From: Bacteroidales bacterium
Lineage (GTDB): Bacteria > Bacteroidota > Bacteroidia > Bacteroidales > B18-G4
NCBI GenBank assembly: GCA_030618905.1
Contig: JAUXCL010000138.1
Location: 1 to 6,619 of the forward strand
Length of the DNA: 6,619 bases
Direction: 5' to 3'
The notes beneath the pieces were generated by a model. That model was not told where the DNA came from and did no database searches. It saw only the letters and a program-made list of their open reading frames with translations. Positions 4,915-6,619 of the stretch are shown piece by piece (the first letter of the stretch is position 1; every line of letters starts with the position of its first letter). Position numbers and translations under genes: made by a program.

Positions 4915-6619
4915 TCATAGATCCGGCCTGTAAATATATGCACCAGCCATGTTTACATCATGGCACCTGATCCCTGATTCAAGACAGGCCGTTTGCCACC
5001 TTTCTACAACCCACGGGGCATTTGAGGCATCAAAGACCAAAAGGTCAAAATTAAATATCTTTTGCAGCTGCCCAACATGCAATTTCACATTATGGGATAA
5101 AATGATCACATCGACGGATATTTTCTTCTTGCTATGACTAACCTGGTCAGGTTTATCAATAAATAAAAACCTCATCCCTGAAAAGGAAACGAAGTTTTGA
5201 TGGACAAAAACCAGGTCTTCAAGTACTTGCTCGGCTTGCAGTATACCATCTCCGAACATAAACCTCTCTTCTAATCCACAACGGATCCAGTAATTCTCCA
5301 CATGATACAACATTTTAGATTCAGCATCCCTCAATACAGAATCGACAATCACAAGGTGTTCCTTCCCTTTGATAAATTCATATGCCCGATGGCCCCTGAT
5401 AGAATAAACAATCACCTCCTGCTGCTTCAGCATTTCATTCTTCCTGATACTGAATGAAATGAGTATTCCTGAAAAACAAGCCAGGAAAATGATGATACAG
5501 GATTTCTTCTTCTGCCCAATAAAAACAAGCATTGCTATAAGCATCAAATACACCAAAAAGCAATCAATAGCATTGAGAAATAAGCCTTTTGATACTGCCC
5601 CGGGTATATCATTGATGAAGTGTATGCATGTATTCATGCCGTAAATAGTATGATCAAGCAGCCATGATAAGCAGTTGGCCAGCCAATACCAGGAAGCACT
5701 GAAAAGCAACATAAAGCCCAGGTAGATAATCAAACTGGAAAGCGGGATAACCAGCAGGTTGGTCAGTATAAAGTAATTAGGAAATTGATGAAAATAGTAA
5801 ATAGCCAATGGAAACGTACCTGCCTGTGCAGCTATGGAAACCGTGATGATGGCCCAGGCTTTATCCGGAAGCCAATATCTCACATAAACCGCTTTGTATA
5901 AAAAGGGCTGGATTACGACTATACCGATCACCGCCAGGTAAGATAACTGGAAACCAATGGCCATGATCATATATGGATCTATCAGCAGCAATAAGAATGC
6001 GGATGAGGCCAGTGTATTGTAAGTGTTGGGGGATCTTCTCAGCCATCCTCCCAGGATAAGGAAAGTGATCATAGTAGATGCCCTCATCACCGAAGGGGAA
6101 CATCCGGTTACCAAGGCATAAAACCAGATCAATGTGATGAGTGCCAGGTTTCTGATGGCATTTGTTCTCCTCTTCAGCCTTAGCAATGACAACAAAGACG
6201 ACAGCACCAGGTAAATCACACCTACATGCAAGCCACTTACGCATAAGATATGCATGGCCCCTGCCCCCGAAAATGCATCCTGCAATTCCGGGTCCAGGTC
6301 AGAGCGAAAACCGGCCAGGATTGCGGAAGCAACCTTGTACTCCTCCCCTTCCAGTCCCTGCGCCTGAAGGATCTTCAGGATTTTATGCTGTAAGCCATGC
6401 GCAAATGCCAGGATTGGATTACCCCTGTCAGCATCCAGGCTTTCCCACTTATCAGAATGTACATAAACCTGTTCACACACCCCGCGATACTTCATGAAGC
6501 GCTGATAATCAAACTCATGTGGGTTTTTTGGGGGCTTGATTGCTTTCCATCCTGCATGGAGGATCAGGATATCCCCATAGTGAATTTGCGCAGACCTGTC
6601 ATCCTTTTTAAGATAAGCC
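4915..6619 (-). CDS. comEC: ComEC/Rec2 DNA-uptake channel (N-terminus outside window)
   Basis: The minus-strand frame runs from a TGA at 4915-4917 to the window edge, giving 567 visible residues. The Met codon at 6493-6495 is not the true start, because the 41 codons before it are family-like: HYGDILIL and NPHEFDYQRF belong to the N-terminal OB-like (DUF4131) domain. The competence domain follows, with FRSDLDPELQDAF, HILCVSGLHVG (SGLHVG at visible residues 128-133), PSVMRA (175-180), GFQLSYLAVIG and QAGTFPLAIYYFHQFPNY, spread over roughly nine membrane helices. ComEC carries single-stranded DNA across the inner membrane in natural transformation. After the last helix (near visible residue 391) a soluble tail of about 175 residues looks like a metallo-beta-lactamase-type domain with no HxHxDH motif, ending in ILSHNVKLHVGQL and LLVFDASN. 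Other competence genes are not in view, so competence is not proven. The tRNA-Asp gene lies downstream on the same strand. Confidence 0.93.
   Translation of the reverse strand, partial: AYLKKDDRSAQIHYGDILILHAGWKAIKPPKNPHEFDYQRFMKYRGVCEQVYVHSDKWESLDADRGNPILAFAHGLQHKILKILQAQGLEGEEYKVASAILAGFRSDLDPELQDAFSGAGAMHILCVSGLHVGVIYLVLSSLLSLLRLKRRTNAIRNLALITLIWFYALVTGCSPSVMRASTMITFLILGGWLRRSPNTYNTLASSAFLLLLIDPYMIMAIGFQLSYLAVIGIVVIQPFLYKAVYVRYWLPDKAWAIITVSIAAQAGTFPLAIYYFHQFPNYFILTNLLVIPLSSLIIYLGFMLLFSASWYWLANCLSWLLDHTIYGMNTCIHFINDIPGAVSKGLFLNAIDCFLVYLMLIAMLVFIGQKKKSCIIIFLACFSGILISFSIRKNEMLKQQEVIVYSIRGHRAYEFIKGKEHLVIVDSVLRDAESKMLYHVENYWIRCGLEERFMFGDGILQAEQVLEDLVFVHQNFVSFSGMRFLFIDKPDQVSHSKKKISVDVIILSHNVKLHVGQLQKIFNFDLLVFDASNAPWVVERWQTACLESGIRCHDVNMAGAYIYRPDL

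Noticed and set aside
6493..6495. ATG as the comEC start
   Set aside because: The 41 in-frame codons upstream encode typical N-terminal ComEC sequence (NPHEFDYQRF), so this Met is internal and the gene runs off the window.
6162..6497. A 111-codon + strand frame opposite comEC
   Set aside because: It is antisense to well-matched ComEC sequence, has a Pro/His-rich low-complexity composition and no recognisable motif or promoter.
6545..6565. Small hairpin (TCCAT...ATGGA) near the window end
   Set aside because: It lies inside the ComEC reading frame, is only 5 bp per arm and has no T-run.

Overview
The window reads as a piece of a Bacteroidota chromosome, probably a free-living or environmental Bacteroidales-like lineage. 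Four things point there: type IX secretion (T9SS) C-terminal sorting domains, a TonB-dependent receptor with an N-terminal carboxypeptidase-D-like domain, promoters of the TTG-N19/20-TAnnTTTG type, and signal peptides that leave Gln at the mature N-terminus. No transposase, integrase, phage or CRISPR element is visible.

Layout. Bases 1-178 are the 3' end of a T9SS cargo gene on the + strand. It converges, with an 11-base gap, on a minus-strand gene (190-1152) for a 320-residue lipoprotein. That protein carries a surface-export-like signal and about eight Tyr/Trp repeats of roughly 28 residues. A 453-base intergenic stretch follows. It holds a possible 50-residue minus-strand ORF (1283-1435), a 7-bp tandem repeat (1524-1549) and a good promoter (1552-1582).

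That promoter appears to drive a two-gene + strand operon. The first gene (1606-2364) encodes a small T9SS-secreted protein with a Cys-rich N-terminus and an Ig-like fold. Six bases later comes a 756-residue TonB-dependent outer-membrane receptor (2371-4641). The pairing suggests a cell-surface or extracellular binding protein working with an outer-membrane transporter, ligand unknown. It is not a SusC/SusD pair.

Downstream lies an unusual array of seven 8-bp repeats (4658-4713), then a minus-strand block read from the far edge: comEC/rec2 (4915 to the window end, N-terminus outside), a strong tRNA promoter (4848-4877), tRNA-Asp(GTC) (4746-4820) and a small intrinsic terminator (4716-4740). 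ComEC is the inner-membrane DNA channel for natural transformation, and its C-terminal domain looks like a metallo-beta-lactamase fold that has lost its metal ligands.

The best candidate for something undescribed is the secreted Cys-rich protein/TonB receptor operon, which is bracketed by two different short tandem repeats. Most else is ordinary Bacteroidota accessory and housekeeping content.
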